This document shows, in pieces, positions 14,145 to 15,061 of a stretch of DNA of 15,061 nucleotides. The DNA is taken from positions 1 through 15,061 of the forward strand of contig NZ_DYZA01000073.1 in NCBI RefSeq assembly GCF_020741395.1, given 5' to 3'. The notes beneath the pieces were generated by a model. The model saw only the letters and a list, made by a program, of their open reading frames with translations. It was not told the origin of the DNA and did no database searches. The first letter of the stretch is position 1. Every line of letters begins with the position of its first letter. The stretch comes from Mailhella massiliensis. GTDB lineage: Bacteria > Desulfobacterota > Desulfovibrionia > Desulfovibrionales > Desulfovibrionaceae. The translations under genes and the position numbers were made by a program.

Positions 14145-15061
<917 letters not shown>

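Overview
The window is high-GC DNA with compact bacterial gene spacing and fits a sulfate- or sulfite-reducing member of the Desulfovibrionaceae (Desulfovibrio / Bilophila / Mailhella type). That placement is inferred from composition and gene content: a fused TAXI-type TRAP transporter, an FAD plus Fe-S lactate/glycolate-dehydrogenase-like enzyme, a DUF815 ATPase, and a short ArgG next to ArgH. No 16S rRNA or other marker is present to settle it.

Layout. Positions 1-1664 (minus strand) carry a DUF815-type AAA+ ATPase followed by a small lipoprotein with an 11-residue repeat. A 355-base divergent spacer separates these from a plus-strand D-2-hydroxyacid dehydrogenase (2020-2997); the spacer holds a likely promoter for the ATPase and a striking set of mutually exclusive hairpins. 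The dehydrogenase converges on a minus-strand pair, dsbD plus a small acidic protein (3292-5737), and the boundary between them contains several hairpin terminators. Back to back with dsbD is tRNA-Lys(CTT), which has its own sigma70-type promoter and a clear terminator (5783-5949).

Positions 6113-12226 form a plus-strand metabolic and transport block: a 939-residue FAD/Fe-S dehydrogenase with two CCG-type C-terminal modules, a fused TRAP permease, and a TAXI-family periplasmic binding protein, closed by a terminator. The simplest reading is that the transporter brings in a carboxylate (possibly a 2-hydroxycarboxylate) and the flavin/Fe-S enzyme oxidises it. The NAD(P)-type D-2-hydroxyacid dehydrogenase further upstream could act on a related substrate. 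The substrate itself cannot be read from the sequence.

Positions 12227-12805 are about 580 bases of noncoding, purine-rich DNA with an imperfect 18-base repeat, switch-like competing hairpins and a likely argG promoter. argG (12806-14014) and argH (from 14145, running off the right edge) encode the last two steps of arginine synthesis. The spacer between them contains a strong terminator-like hairpin.

No insertion sequence, phage gene, CRISPR array or toxin-antitoxin pair was seen. The coding genes are mostly of well-known families. The least explained material is in three places: the leader of the hydroxyacid dehydrogenase, the spacer before argG, and the hairpins inside the TRAP and arg operons.
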